From Kryptolebias marmoratus (taxonomy: Eukaryota > Chordata > Actinopteri > Cyprinodontiformes > Rivulidae), in the NCBI RefSeq assembly GCF_001649575.2, contig NC_051436.1, forward strand, positions 4,597,682-4,661,681: DNA of 64,000 nt, written 5' to 3'. Of the stretch, positions 44,611 to 57,975 are shown piece by piece. Each line of letters opens with the position of its first letter. Positions within the stretch are counted from its first letter, which is position 1. A program made the translations under genes and the position numbers. The notes under the pieces are model-generated. The model was not told where the DNA came from. It did no database searches and saw nothing but the letters and a program-made list of their open reading frames with translations.

Positions 44611-45488
44611 TAGTGCTGGGCGATATGTAAAAAATCCTATATCACGATATGGATAATTTTATATCACGATAACGATATATATCACAATATACCCCGATTA
44701 CGTACGTTGTCAGTTATTCNNNNNNNNNNNNNNNNNNNNNNNNNNNNNNNNNNNNNNNNNNNNNNNNNNNNNNNNNNNNNNNNNNNNNNNNNNNNNNNNN
44801 NNNNNNNNNNNNNNNNNNNNNNNNNNNNNNNNNNNNNNNNNNNNNNNNNNNNNNNNNNNNNNNNNNNNNNNNNNNNNNNNNNNNNNNNNNNNNNNNNNNN
44901 NNNNNNNNNNNNNNNNNNNNNNNNNNNNNNNNNNNNNNNNNNNNNNNNNNNNNNNNNNNNNNNNNNNNNNNNNNNNNNNNNNNNNNNNNNNNNNNNNNNN
45001 NNNNNTAGCAGAGTTAGCATTAGCATTAGCAGAGTTAGCATATTACCTTTTTCTGCTCCGTGTCGGACTTCTTGAACCAAATCACAGACGTCCCCTCGTT
45101 TTGGTAAAAGTCTTTCTTCTTGGGCTGCCTGCTAGCTGTCTCTACTTGTTGCGACCCCGGGTTTGATACTTCCTGCGTCTCCATCTTTCAGCACTTATGG
45201 TGAAAACACGGCGCCGTGCAGAAAGCCGCTGCCGTAAAGCAGCATCATGTCGCAAAATGGAGGTTCTTTGCAAAATAGTTATTTTTTCTTATTATTTATC
45301 ACTTATATAAACTGAATTTATGCAAAGTGACAACACTAATACATTCGTCGTAGCTTACGTTATGAAATAGTTACATGAATCATTGATACAATTATGATAG
45401 AAACAATAGAGACGATAGAAGAAAATATATCACGATAGACACTTTTCTATCGTCCCCATGATATGTATCGTTATATCGCCCAGCACTT
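44611..45488. mobile_element. hAT-like element with exact CCTCAGTC target duplication
   Basis: Left end TAGTGCTGGGCGATATG; right end 'atatcgcccagcactt', its inverse. Flanks at 44603-44610 and 45489-45496 are both CCTCAGTC. Subterminal sequence is a run of 'atatcacgata' repeats on both sides. The interior includes a 'ttagcattagcattagc' stretch and a CpG-containing block (45140-45250), plus a 286-base N gap (44720-45005). No transposase frame is visible outside the gap. Canonical CAG...CTG ends have mutated to TAG...CTT. Confidence 0.88.
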
Positions 45489-45496
45489 CCTCAGTC

Positions 45497-45725
45497 CAAT
45501 CAGAAGAAACAATAATACTCCAAACCGAGGCAGTTCAAAGAGTAATCTACAGCTGTTTGACTTTTGGAGCCATCCCCATTCAAGATGGCCGCCACATCTA
45601 AGCGACTTTAGCAAACACAAAAGCGGCTACAATTCAGCCAGTTGTGCAAATACGGAGCTAAAGCAGAGAGTCCTTCCCAACACACTGACTAATCGCACAG
45701 GGTCTGTTTATAAAACTTTGCCGTT
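45497..45725 (+). repeat. High-copy 'caagatggc' repeat
   Basis: Contains 'ttcaagatggccgccac' (45579-45595) and 'acaaaagcggctacaattc' in family order. Starts immediately beyond the hAT target duplication. Confidence 0.7.
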
Positions 45726-46209
45726 GTAGGAGCTATTTCTTTATTTTTGTTAAATCTTATATGAATATAAATATTTTCTGGCGAATTTCTTAATTTTTTG
45801 TTTAATCTTAGTAGTTTAGAATAAATTTGTTTAGTTTATACATTTATTTTGTTTGGGATTTGGGTATTTCACATAAATACGTAGACTTTAGGCACGTTAG
45901 GGGTCATATGGTTTTTTTTACCAGTCAATCAGTCAGTCAGTCAGGTGGGGATGAGCAGGTGAAACAATCAGTTTGGTGAACCAGCAAGAAAAGCAGGAGA
46001 GGCAGACGAGATCCGGGGAACTATGTATCGTTTCGTTTGCCTGCAAAACTTGGAATAAATCCAAAATGGAACTGCAAATTTTTGGACGTTTTTGGACCTT
46101 TTGTACTGCGTGAAACCACAAACCAGCGTGCACCAAGTGATTGTTTGAATAATAGTTTGATCACTTAAGCTTTGGTTATTATGGACAAATAGTCACTACA
46201 GCCGTTAAC

Positions 46210-46445
46210 TGTTTCGTTCAACCCTGTCTGTTAGCAAAATATCTCTTGGACCACTGGACAAATTTCAGCGAAACTTTCAGAACGTTATTGGATGTACGTC
46301 TTGCAGCTGGTCGGTGTTTGGAGTCAACGCGATTTAAAATGGCTGCCATTTTGGTTGCCAACTTTAGCCAACATAAAAATGGCCATAATTCAGTCGATTT
46401 TACACATATTGGTTTCAAGGCAATATGCATTCCTTAACATTCCTG
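46210..46445 (+). repeat. High-copy 'caagatggc' repeat, diverged
   Basis: 'ttagcaaaatatctcttgg', 'atttcagcgaaactttcag', 'aaaatggctgccat' and the right-end 'caatatgcattcctt' are in order. The GC-rich right terminus is decayed. Confidence 0.7.
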
Positions 46446-46449
46446 AAAG

Positions 46450-49400
46450 GATTTCTGCATCTTTAATTTCATAATCATACATCAGAGCAGACATTAAGAC
46501 TTTCTGATGACATCTTTGTTGTGTTTTAGTTAATTCTGAGAGGAAATAACTACTAGGTTAGTAGGTTTTACGTCAGGTGGGCTAAGTCTGAGGTCAGTCT
46601 GAGCAAAGCTTCCTGTCTGTGAGTCTCTAACCTTTGTACTAATGGGAAAATCTGAAATATGCTGAAGTCAGTTGCTTTCTACAAAAAGTCTTCTGTGGAG
46701 ACCGGGCGACACACACTATTTAACAAATGTTGATCTTTCAGTCTTAGCTGCTAAAAATCTCTTTAAAAAAAGTAATAATAATGATCCGGTGGCTGTTTTC
46801 GGAAGAACCCAGCTCTCTTCCTGTCATAAATCTATTTCCGAATGTGATGTGAATCGAGTGTTTAATCAGGCTCATGCTAAAAGAGAGAAATTAACACGTT
46901 TCCAAGCTGCCACGTTTGAAAAACTGTAACCTCGCTGGTTTTGATTAAACCCAGACGATCGATCTATATTTGCCAGAATGCACATTTGAACGTTTTCCAC
47001 AACAACGACATGGATTTAAGAGCTGCGCGGTGAAACTTTACACCTTTTGTCTCGTACGCATCAATCTGTAAATATGTAATTATGTAGAGCTGCCACTTGT
47101 CTGGCTGCAGCCCTCAAACGCTCCCTCTGCAGCCTGACACTGTCAGCAAACGGCTAATAATGTGTTGCTAATGTTAGATAAACCAGGTTCCCGACTGCCA
47201 GCTCTGACAAGTCCCACCCTGCAGGTTGACAGCGGTGGTTCCTCGGGTTTCTGTTCGAGTCTGGGATTCTTGAGCCTGTCACCGGTGCAGTGCTCAGCAG
47301 TGGCTTTGACTGCTTGTTTTGCTCGCGATTCGAGCGCGTCGAACAAACACCTCTGGAGCACGTGACGTGTCAGAAACTTGATTCTTATGGGAGAAAAATG
47401 CATCCGTCTCTGGAATGTAAACGCATACATGCAGATGCATAAACTGGGTCAAGCCCAAGGCTGTAACTCAAATTAACAGTTTAATATTGTCCTCGCTATA
47501 TTATGGAGAAGTTAGCAAACAGCACAGACACACAGCTAAACAGGCAGCTCTGCTTTAGGTTTATTCAAAGATTTAAAATTATTCATTGTTTGATTGTATC
47601 ACTGAGTGTTATCAGTGTTAAAACTCCTTAGCCGTGTAGCTACAACTGATTAATATCGTTTTGCACAGAATAATTACATTAAAGCTCTAAAAGGCCAAAT
47701 TTCTGCCAGACTTGCTAATGGAGCTAATGCTAATGCTATACGCTTTCTTATGCTGATGCTAGCTTGCTTGTTTGCACAATTTAAAGCTGCATATTGGCAA
47801 CAAAAAAAGGTGCACATTCAGTTTATTTAAAACTTTGTTGAAATAAATAGTTAATGCACAGTAAAGCCACTTTTCTGTTCATAACCACCTGTAGCTTTTT
47901 TGCTAAAGTGGGTTTTGTTTTGCTTCTCATTTTAAAGGTTTTCCATTAGCTTTATAGTCGTTCACATTGCTGATGGTATCTGCTATGAATAATACTTTCA
48001 TTTTCTGTTGATTTGGACTCTGTTAGGACTTGAATAATTTGATTTAATTTCTGACTTTTTCTCCAGAGTTACTTTCACACCTACAGGGACTCCAGATGTA
48101 GAAGTTTTGTGTTTTGCCAGGTCTATTAATTTGTGCTGTCCACATAAACTGAACTAAAACCCATAATAGGCTAATTTGTCTTGTGGGATGCAGTGTGTGT
48201 ATGGACTCAGCTGAATAGTCCTACTTCAGACATTTTGGGTGTTGCAGTGTTCAGTAAAGTGATAATCATTCAAGACTTTTCCGGCTCCAATTTGGGCTAT
48301 TTACAGGGTAAATTTGTAAAACTAGCCTTACATGTTTTGATACTGAAAGGTTATTTTAATGTCAAGTTCACAGAAACCTTAACTGTTGCATAATCACTCA
48401 ATAGCCAACTAGTATTTTGGTGGTAAATGACGCAACTTGGACAAGATTTTACCGTCAGTATTTACTTTGTATTCCCGTGTATTACTTTTGCTATTATTGT
48501 TGATGCTAACAAGGATAAAAAAATAATGGTTTATTCCAAAATCTGTTTGGATAACTCGTCTTACAGGACATATATGTGAATACTGATGTTGCGTTGGTTT
48601 ACATAAAAGAAAGAAAAACCAACTAATGGCACATCAGCTCCTTGAAGAGGTATTTTTATTTTGCAATGAAGGATTTTGAATTAGGAGCCAAGAGGGAAAG
48701 GAAGAGAGAGGGGTAGAGGTAACATTAGGAAATGGGATTTGGTCCAAAATATTGAGGCGGTATTCTTTTTCTCCCATCACTTTTTAGGCATAGAAACGAT
48801 TGAAAATATTTAGAACGCTGTTAAAATCCCTTCGCTTTGGTTCTTGTTGTGATGAAGCAGAAAACAGACATTAAACCAGTTTCGATAAAGCAAACAGGTG
48901 ACTCTGATGGCTCACTGTAACTGTACAACACACCACATACCGAGCTGAAAACAGGAAATCCAGCAGTGATTCTCCAGGTGAATAAAAACGAAGCTGTTTC
49001 AGCCACAAACCATCTTTAGAGCTGATGAAGAAACAATTATCCTCGTCTGTCAAAACTGGCAATAAACATGAAAGACGAGGCACGAAAGAGCGAAATCACC
49101 TGGTATCATCGTCTGCGTTCTCGTTCATTTTTTATCTGCTCTCCAAATAATTAAACACACAAACAGAGCGTCCACAGAGACGGCTCGAAATAACTACATA
49201 CATTTGGACCAAAACGTGTAAACACGCTTGCTTACAAGTCTTGGGTCTTCGCACAAAGAGCTACTGTCGCTCGTAGCCCAAATGGCTGTTTTCTGTTGTC
49301 AGTCATTTACTCCCGAAACATACACTTATCCACCCCGACAAAGAGTCCCATCTTTTATTATGTGCCTCACAACAAAGCCCGGATTCATGTGTGCTTTCTA

Positions 49401-51950
49401 TCTCGCTCATAATCTTCCTCGTAGCACTCAGGCTGCACTCTGGGGAGCCATCTGAAAGCAGTGAGCGCAGCAGCCCCGTGCAGGCATAAAGTGCGGCGCG
49501 CGCACACACACGTGAAACGCACGCCGACGCGTCTCCGATGCACTTGATAGCTGCTGATAGGAGCCATTGTATGAGGCAATGCGCGCAGTCTCCGTGTTAT
49601 TACATTAGTTTTTATGATTTTATCCTCTTTTTCTTAAGTTCTCCACCTCTCTTTCTGTATATTGTTCTGCTTCTTCCTGGATTTATCTGCATCCCTCGGT
49701 TCCTCGACGTCCCCCCCCCCCCCNGGAGCAACTACCACACCAAATCTTAGAGCAAAGTCTGCAAAACTGACCGAGCCCCCCCCCCCCCCCCGCTCTGTCT
49801 GTTGTGATTTAGTGCCGACTGTGTTTACTCTCCGATGCAGTTTTGGAAACCAGGGGAAATGATAACTCTAACCCGGGCTGAGACTCTGTCCAAATTATGG
49901 CCATTGATTTGTGTCTTTATTATTTCTTCAGTGCAGCTTGAGGCGCAGTGTGGCTCAACACTGCCATCTAGTGAAGTTTGATCCACTAAGAGAGACTTTT
50001 TTTTTGCTTCTACAAGACAAAACCCACTTCAGACTGCACGTTCGGCTCCACTCATGAGGGAGAGGTTGGAAGTTTAGGAGAAATGATCAACGTGAGGCAT
50101 GATTTTGGGCGAACTTTCAGTGCAACCGGTGATGCGATCTGATCGGACTCTAGCTGGAATCTGGAGGTAACTGCCCCCCCTCCACCCGTCACCGCGGTGG
50201 TCGACTGTACTCCAGGGCGGAACGTTGCGCAGCTCAGCGGCAGCCCTCGGCTGGTTCGAGGAAGGAATGCCCCGGCCATCTGCTGCACATTAGAATTAGA
50301 CCTCCTGCCCAATTCAATTAGCAGCCTGAGCCAGTGCCACTGATTGGGCTGAGGGCAAGGGGGAGATCACGAGTCAGCCACTGGATCACAACCGGAGGAC
50401 GGAGTACAAGCCACTCTGAATACGTTCTTTTGAGAGGCTGAGCTAAATGAGTTATTTGAAAGCTAAACAAAACAATCAAAAGATGAACGACTGCTGGTGG
50501 ACATGCCCGAGGTCATGCTGCATATTCATCACCTCGAGGCATCAGGGAGCACGACGAACAAACATCCCAAACCTGCCAGGACTCTGAAGAGTCGGTAAAA
50601 ACTGGACATTTGAAATGTCTGCGGAAGACAAAAAGACTCCAAGACTTCGGCTCACGTTTGAGCGAAATAGGAGGAAATAGACGTCGCTGATGAAATGAAG
50701 GGAAAACGGCCCGGCGGATAAACATCTTGTTAAACCTTGGGAGTATTTAGACAACGACTGGCACTAAATCTGTCATCGAGCATAACAAAGTTTTCTCAGT
50801 TTTGATGAGGAATCAAAACAGATGAAATAAAAGAAACCACACATGCAGATGTGAATCAGGGAAGCTCGCTGAGAAACCACCCTGCGATTGGCTTCAACAT
50901 CCTTCCTAATCAGTGTTTCAAAGGTCAATGATGCTTTTAACTAATTACGTTTGTGTGTTTGCTTCAACTTGTCCTATAATAGATGACAAGGGCATGCTAA
51001 CCATGAGTTGGAGTGAACTGGAGCATGTTTGTGTTCTGCATCTGTATATGTTAGAGCAGAGATCTGCTTACACAGTTACATGAGAATGTCGCTCCTTAAA
51101 TCTTGGGAAATTTGTAGTTCTGAAAGCTGATTGAAATGCTTTTAAGGCAAAAAAAAACAAAGTCTGCATTGACATATTGCAGTTACAAAGCCCATTGGCT
51201 TCACACTCTGTTGCTCTGGCTGCCCTTGGGTCTAAATTTTCGGCCCTTTTTTTCCACTTGTTTCAGCCTGAAGCATGGTTAAACATTTGTATTTTGAGAG
51301 CAACTGTAGTTCTGACTGTAACAAAACTAATTTCCCCCAAGAGGATCAACAGAGAATCTCTGTCTGTTGGGAGGGTACCGAACATATCAATACGCCGCCA
51401 AAGATTTGATTCATTAAAGATGGAGAAGCAGCAAAAAAACAGCACGATACGATTCAGTGACTCAGCAGTAAGCAGCTGATGCATTTTCTACATTTAAAAT
51501 AATAAAACACAATTAACGGTTGATACAGACGATCAGGGTGAAGCACGTTTTCAGTGTTTGTTGCCGTTTTTGCCGGCGCTGCTGCAGTTCTTCCTCCTAC
51601 ACAATAGGTGTCCCTAATGAGACAACCCATGAAACCTGGACGCAACATCCTGTTTTCTTCTTCTGTTGTTGAGAACTGAAGCCAGCAGGACCCAGTTTGT
51701 TGGCACTGCCATGTTGTATTTTTGGAACCAGAGTCTGAGGGATTTAAACCACCTGATCAAACCCTCCCGCGCACATTTATAGCGTTACATGACCTTTCTT
51801 CTGAGCGTGAAATAACTAATTATAGTTGAACATGTTAGAAAAGTTGATATTGATTATCTGAGGTGCATTTTTAGCGAGGAAAATGTCTAATTTGTTTGCG
51901 TGGAGGTGGGCGGGACTTTAAACTTTTACTGGAACCACAGAACAGTGGTC
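46450..51950. other. Long stretch of mostly unique non-coding sequence
   Basis: No recognisable gene. Homopolymer C tracts are at 49711-49723 (13 C, then a single N at 49724) and 49776-49791 (16 C). 49485-49590 is CpG-rich ('gtgcggcgcgcgcac'). 49960-49971 'gccatctagtga' is one base off a CTCF core. The 85-codon frame at 46672-46929 is not low complexity but has no homolog I recognise. 50290-50360 is mixed and repeat-free. Confidence 0.4.
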
Positions 51951-51959
51951 CCTTTCTGA

Positions 51960-52345
51960 AGTGAAGTGAGATTTATTTATATAGCACTTTTAAGCAACAA
52001 GGCGATCCAAAGTGCTTTGCAACAGAAACAACAACAGAATCAAATACAGAAAAAAAAACCAAACACATCAATCATGTATAATCTAAATGAAATATAGGAT
52101 AACCTAAATAAAATCATGAAACTAAACATGAGCTAAGACAGTCAAAATAGTAGCTAAAATAATCTAAATAAAATCATGATAAAGTTAAAGCTGAACTAAA
52201 CAACAATTGGGAAACTAACAGTATCTAAAGTATGAGCTAAGATAAACTAAACTAAACTAAATGTACAGGAAGGCTTAATAAGCTAAAACATGACAAAGCT
52301 AAACTAACGGTACAGAAGACTTTCTAATAGTACCAATAGTTCTGA
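51960..52345 (-). mobile_element. 3' tail of a non-LTR retrotransposon, reverse orientation
   Basis: On the minus strand it ends 'gcaaagcactttggatcgcc' then 'gctatataaataaatctc', the same terminal motif as 690-1102. Upstream (52050-52340 on the plus strand) are diverged repeats of 'aactaaactaaa' and 'gagctaagat', the counterparts of the 'ttagtttag' repeats at 700-960. The poly-unit tail is absent. 5'-truncated. Confidence 0.7.
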
Positions 52346-52349
52346 CTTC

Positions 52350-53440
52350 AGCTTCCAGGTTTCTCTGCGATGTCTAGTATTCTCTTACATTGTAGATGGA
52401 AACAACACGAATCCTAAGCAGCCATAAGAGCCGTCGTCCGTAAAAAGAAGTGAAGAAAGGGATTTGTTCTTCTAAGACAAACACATTCACACACTTTTCT
52501 GTTTATGGTGGTTTCCTGGAGAACCAAACCTGCTTGTAGGCTCTTTATTTATTAAAAACATCAGATTATTACAGTGATGTTACAGACCATCTGCATCAGT
52601 TCACAGCTGCTCTGTTGGCGCAATCACAGTTCCTGTGTCCCTGAATATTGGTACGAATCAGATCATTTTCACATTCCCGCTTTTGTTTTGTCTGCATCAA
52701 ACATCGCCGCACATCATTGCCGGTCTGCTTCAGTTCCAACTTTTATAGAAATGTGTTCAGTCAGAAGCTGCGTTGGTTCTCAATGTGCAATTTGACCCTA
52801 AAAGTCACACATGAGTTGCTGGAGACGCATCTTAAAGGCAAAGTGGAACATTTTGGTGGCAACAATGGTGCTCTTACCTACATAATTGGCTGTATACAAC
52901 ATGATAAAAGCATAAACATTGGTGTGCTGTCAGTTTAATCTGCCTAATCTCCACGAAAGCACACATAGTTTGGGAAAAGCAGGACACTCGAACCCAGTGG
53001 AACAAACTTCCTCATCTGTTCAAGATGCTGTCAAATCTTCTCCCTGCCCTCGGAGACATAATGCACAAAAACCTTCAGTCGTATAAACAGTGTTCTGTGT
53101 GGATATGTTCCCAATTATCTGCTGCGTGTTCCTCTGATTTTTAACTCGTACCAGACTGGCGTCTTTCGGTGAACGCAGACTTTGAGACAATCACGGGATT
53201 GTGTACGCGAGCGAATATCGGGCGCTGCGGCGCGTTCTCCTCGTGCCAGAGAAGTGTTTGCCGCAGCTTGTTTTTTTTTTGCCTCTCGTGTTTGTGTGCG
53301 AGCTCGGTTCCGTGTGTGATTCTGTTGATATTTCGGTGCTGGCGGAGCAACACGTCGGCTCCATTTTTTTCTTGTCTCTCACCTGTTCCTCACACCACTG
53401 TGGTTCGGCACACCATGTTGTGCAAACATGCCCTCAGGCT
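52350..53440. other. Unique non-coding sequence with small CpG-rich patch
   Basis: 53195-53270 is CpG-rich ('gggcgctgcggcgcgttc') and followed by a T-run. Frames up to 114 codons here cross the later microsatellite and have no domain. Nothing called. Confidence 0.35.
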
Positions 53441-53446
53441 AGGCGC

Positions 53447-53475
53447 CACACACACACACACACACACACACACAA
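53447..53475. repeat. (AC)n microsatellite
   Basis: About 14 AC units. A second run of about ten units lies at 53668-53688, and a short one at about 55692-55711. Confidence 0.95.
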
Positions 53476-54224
53476 AGACAAACTCACACATGTAGCAAAT
53501 ACACAAAGGCCAGGAAACTTCAACAAATACCTTTTTACAATTTAAAGACCACAGAAAACCAATAAAAGGAACACGAAGTCCAGTAAACGCCGCAGAGAGA
53601 GCTTTGTTTTGGTGTCTTACAGCAGATAATTCTGCTGCATGTTGGGAACATTTCTGTGTAATGGAAAACACACACACACACACACACAGACGGCTAAACA
53701 GCATGACAGTAATGACTGTTTCTCCTTTCTGTGTGTGTGTCTGCTCATGTGTGGGTAATCTCCGTCCTCATTGTTTCGTCTGTAAGCTAAATTCAGCCGC
53801 GATGGCAGCATTATATGTGCCAGCAGGATAAACCTTGGCCCGGTGTGCCTAAGTATCCCGATCGATGTGTGTGTTTCCCTACCTGCGGTCTGTCAGTGTG
53901 TGCGAGCGAGTTAAAAGCTGGACAGACCGAGCTCACGAAATGTGCAGGGAATCAATAGGTCCGTGTTTTGTCCAAATCGTTGCTTCAAGATTAATTCTGA
54001 GAGCCTTTGGGTTTTTATGTACATCATAACTTGTTCTGCTAATTCATATTTGTACAAAATAACTCAATAATAATAAGATAATAAGATAATCAGTCAAATA
54101 AATCAATCATATGTGCAGAATTACTGACACCTAAACAATGACGCTGTCCAATGATTGCTTTAAAATGAATCAAACGCCTTGAACTCGTACATATCTCCTG
54201 CTGCTCAGCGTTCAAAAGCTTTAA

Positions 54225-54500
54225 CCAAAAAACTTGTGATCAGTTAATGTTTGTTGTGTGTTCAAGATGACTCTCAGCTACTGCCGTGCCAAATTTTAGT
54301 CAAATATCTATAAAATTGACCGAGTTATAGCCGTTTCTGTGTTGGCGAAGGCTAATAAGCTTCAGCAACCATCTTGAATCGATTGATTTCAAAACCTGAT
54401 CATTTATTGATGATCATCCAATGATTACATTCTGAGAGCTTCATTAAAATCCGTCCAGTGGTTGAGATATTTTAACACATAATTACATTATTTCTGGCAG
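54225..54500 (-). repeat. High-copy 'caagatggc' repeat
   Basis: Reverse-strand copy: 'gatgactctcagctactgcc' at the far end, 'accatcttgaatcgattg' (54368-54385), and 'ccagtggttgagatatttt' near 54456. Both GC-rich termini missing. Confidence 0.7.
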
Positions 54501-54504
54501 CAGG

Positions 54505-57350
54505 TGATGTCGAATTTCTTCTGATTCGGCAAAATGTTGTCATTTAGTTTAAACACCAAAAATATTTCTAATATAATTCAAAGTGGGCACACATGTTATA
54601 AGCCAGTAAGCAGCAAGGTTTAATATTTTAAATTTCAAAATAAAAGTGTGCGTTACTCAAATAACGGTACAAAATACCTGCTGCTCATGAAAACTGTTAG
54701 TCGACAAATTTGAACTTTTCCTCTTTTTGTCTTTTCTTATTTACAGTTTGGTTAGATTTAGCCCCTAAAACCTGGTTGGGTTTTAAAATAGACTTTTATT
54801 GGGTTTAAACTAGGGTTAGACTTATGAGTTTGACCCTAAAATAGTTTTGTTTACATGCATTTAGTCCTATTTTTACTTTTTTCTCTTATTTTCTTTTAGT
54901 AGATACAATAAAATGTCAGCTTTCCTAATTTGCTCCTTTTTTTGGAATCAAAGTTGGTCTTTTTTTAGCATCTTGGTCTGTAATAAACTACACCAGAAAA
55001 GGAATATTGCAAGAACATAATCAGGAATCTGTGCCGTCATTTTAAGTTTATCCAAACGTCAGTTTGATGCAGCATCAGTGGTTTAAAATAAAAAGATTAG
55101 CTCCTGTAATTCACAGTTAAATGGTTTTAATGTTATGAATAATTTCTCAAAACGACCAAAAAAAAAGCCCGAATCAGAGGCGAACAGTTGTTGTGATAAG
55201 TCTAAGGTACTTCTACCTGTGTGACCTCACGGGTCGGAAGCTGTTGCAGATTCTGTTACAGACCTGAATCCGAACACGACAAATGAACGAATGCACGCTG
55301 CAGCGAAGAAGAAAAGCAACCAGGCGACATGTGTCGAGCAGTTAATGCACAGGAAAGCGGGGAGACTGATAAAGAGACGTTTCAGCCTCGTCCATTCATG
55401 CTAAGCAGACATGAGGTCAAGTACCGCGTTTCTCAACCGCCTTTTCACTCGAGAGCCTTTTTTCCTTTCCTCCTACCTGACTCTCTCTTCTGTTTGCCTT
55501 TTCATGCCTCCTTCCTTTATCAGATGCAGACGGTGGTACTCGGTGCCTCTGCAAAGCTACATCCTCTCCTGAGCCTCTGCCTCTGTAGCCTAACGCACAC
55601 AAACGCGCTGCTTTGTGCAGATAACCTTTCTCCAACGCACAAAATAATCACACAAAGGGCAATAGCAGGCTATCACTCAACCTCAACCTCAAACACACAC
55701 ACACACACACCTCTACCTGTGTCCTTTTTTCCCCCTGCCTGAATGTATTGTTTAGGTAAGTGAGTGTGTGCTCCCAGCGGGGGAATCAGCAGGAACCAGA
55801 GCCTGGATGTGTGAGGCCATCGCTCTTCTCTCCGTCTCCCTGTGTGGCCCCTGCCTCTCTCTGCACCCACAGTCCTCTCACCGGAGGACCCGGTTATTAA
55901 AGGTGGGATCTCACTGTTCAGGAGTAGTTGGCGGTGGGGCTGGGATCCTTAAAAATTGTGAGAAAAGACGAGAATTTTCCCCTTCGGAGTCTCACTGAAC
56001 CACCAAGTGACCATCGAGCCGGGTCTTTAATAATCGGGGCTTCTTTTATCTGCGTCCTTGGTGGAACGTATCATTTTGTCGTTCACCTCGGCGTGTTTTG
56101 TACTCACCTTGGTAGCCTCCCTCAAGCTTCTGATTGAGCACACGTTACACGAAACCAGGTCTAAAAACCACGCCGATGAGAAATAATTATTGGGGAAAAA
56201 TGGCCTAAATCTGCCCGTCTTCCTTTCAAAGGTGTGTTCCAGCAGATTAAATCAGAAATGTGAGGCCGCTGCCGAGGTGGGTACAACGTGCACGGCCTGG
56301 AATACAGTTTTTTTATTTTTTCCGGTCACAAGCGCTCAGAATTTAGTAAGACTGCAACCAAAAAAGTGTCAGTTTTCTCACAGTTACCAACCTCGTCCTC
56401 ACGGCTCTGAGACCAAATGACTTTGTCTTAAATCTCCAACCTCAGTTTCTTAGTGGCTCATGCGAAGACTTCTTCACATTAGATGATTATTCAAATAAAA
56501 TGCTATTATTTGCACAATAAACGGCAGCAGCAGCTAGCTGTGGAGCCTCTGGTGTTTCGAGCAGGAATTTAAGGTTTCCTCTGGAGTAATTGTGTCGTTT
56601 AAAAATGGCTGCTGTGCACAGATGTGTAAAATTAGCTTCATGTGACGTTTGGGATGATCGCCGTTCCCATCAACAGCGGCGGGTTCAGGTTTTAACTGCG
56701 TTTTCTTAACAAACTCGACAGAAAAGAAGCAAAAAAATAAATAAAAATCACCATCTGAAGCTCATCAAACTAATCAGGATCCGTTCAGGAAAAAACACTC
56801 CGAAGCTTGAAGACCTGACGGTTTCATTCAGATCAGGGAGAAAAACTGATGCAGATCAGGGGATCAGGTACAGCAAGCAGTTGTATCATTTAATCTGCGC
56901 TTTAAAAAGGCCTATATGGCAAGCTTTTTGTATATTTATTTATTACTTCCGCTGCTATCCAACATGATTCTTTTCACACTGAGAAGCTAAGTTTAATTTT
57001 ATTTATTTTATATTTTCACATTCAGTTCTGTGTTTGTTTCTTTTTTCGTAATAATTAAGAGGAAACATCTCAGAGTTTTTAAAACTTTGTTAAACATGCA
57101 GTTTTAAAGTCAGATTAAATGAAAAAGACTTTTAAAAATGTCTGATAGTGAATTTTTCAGCTGCTTCCAGCTTGACTAACAGGTTGTTTGTTTCTCTGTT
57201 ATTGTCTGTAAAAGAAAAGAAAAGAAAAAAGTAAATCCACAATCATTTGTTGGTTTCTTTTCCCTCGCACCGAACCGTGACTCATCCCGAGGTAACGAAC
57301 CGTGACTCAGCCGTACCTTTACCTCCACTTTTCAGCTCGCAAGTTTGGTC
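54505..57350. other. Unique non-coding sequence
   Basis: No gene or transposon recognised. 55330-55740 gives a 137-codon frame without a domain. An (AAAAG)n run is at 57208-57232. 56695-57060 is AT-rich. Confidence 0.4.
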
Positions 57351-57354
57351 AGAA

Positions 57355-57430
57355 TTAAACTTTCCTAAAAACCATCTTCAACAGGTAACATATTAACTAT
57401 TAACCTTTCCACAGAACTATCCCTTCAGTT
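57355..57430 (+). mobile_element. Right-end fragment of a TTAA-AGGGAT MITE
   Basis: 'tcaacaggtaacatattaac' followed by 'cacagaactatcccttcag' matches the right arm; terminal TTAA is mutated to TTCA. Confidence 0.45.
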
Positions 57431-57434
57431 TGTG

Positions 57435-57970
57435 AGCGGCGACTGCTCGTGGGTGCGTTCTCTTTAACAGATATTTATTTGTGAGTGATGGAGGGCTCCT
57501 GTCAGTTGGCCGCTCTTGTTTTTGTGCGATTTGTTTGGAGAGAAAAGCTGAAGATGGGCTTTGAATGCCTGTGTGTCTAATTAGAGAGACAGAGTGGAGC
57601 ACTCTGACTCAGAACAGGAGGAGAGGGATAAAAGAGGTTGCTTTTCTACTCACCTGCTGAAAGCATTACACAGTGTGTGTGTGTGTGTGTTGTTGTTGCT
57701 TGTTTTCTGCTCTTGTGTTCATCTCTGCATGTGTTTCAACCCTTCACCTGTGTTCGGCCCACCTTCTCTTTGTTCCCTTTTTTTTTCTTTTCACCAGCTC
57801 CCTGCTTGTATACACGTGTGTGTGTGTGTGTGTGTGTGTTCTTCAGGTGTCACCCGGTGAGTCTGATCTCCACAGAAAGCTGCCACCAGCGTTGGCATGG
57901 CGACGGCAGCAGCACTGTTAGACACCGCTGCCATGGTTTCCAGGCACGCCGAGCCGGGGGGAGAGGACCA
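57435..57970. other. Non-coding with two GT microsatellites
   Basis: (GT)n runs at 57673-57690 and 57816-57839, separated by pyrimidine-rich sequence. The 159-codon frame at 57638-58117 is produced by reading through three GT tracts. No gene recognised. Confidence 0.6.
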
Positions 57971-57975
57971 GAGCC

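Noticed and set aside
46672..46929. 85-codon frame of ordinary amino-acid composition
   Set aside because: No family recognised and no gene signals around it; one such frame is expected by chance in this much sequence.
56908..56918. CArG-like 'cctatatgg'
   Set aside because: Only five A/T bases lie between CC and GG, so it does not fit the consensus.
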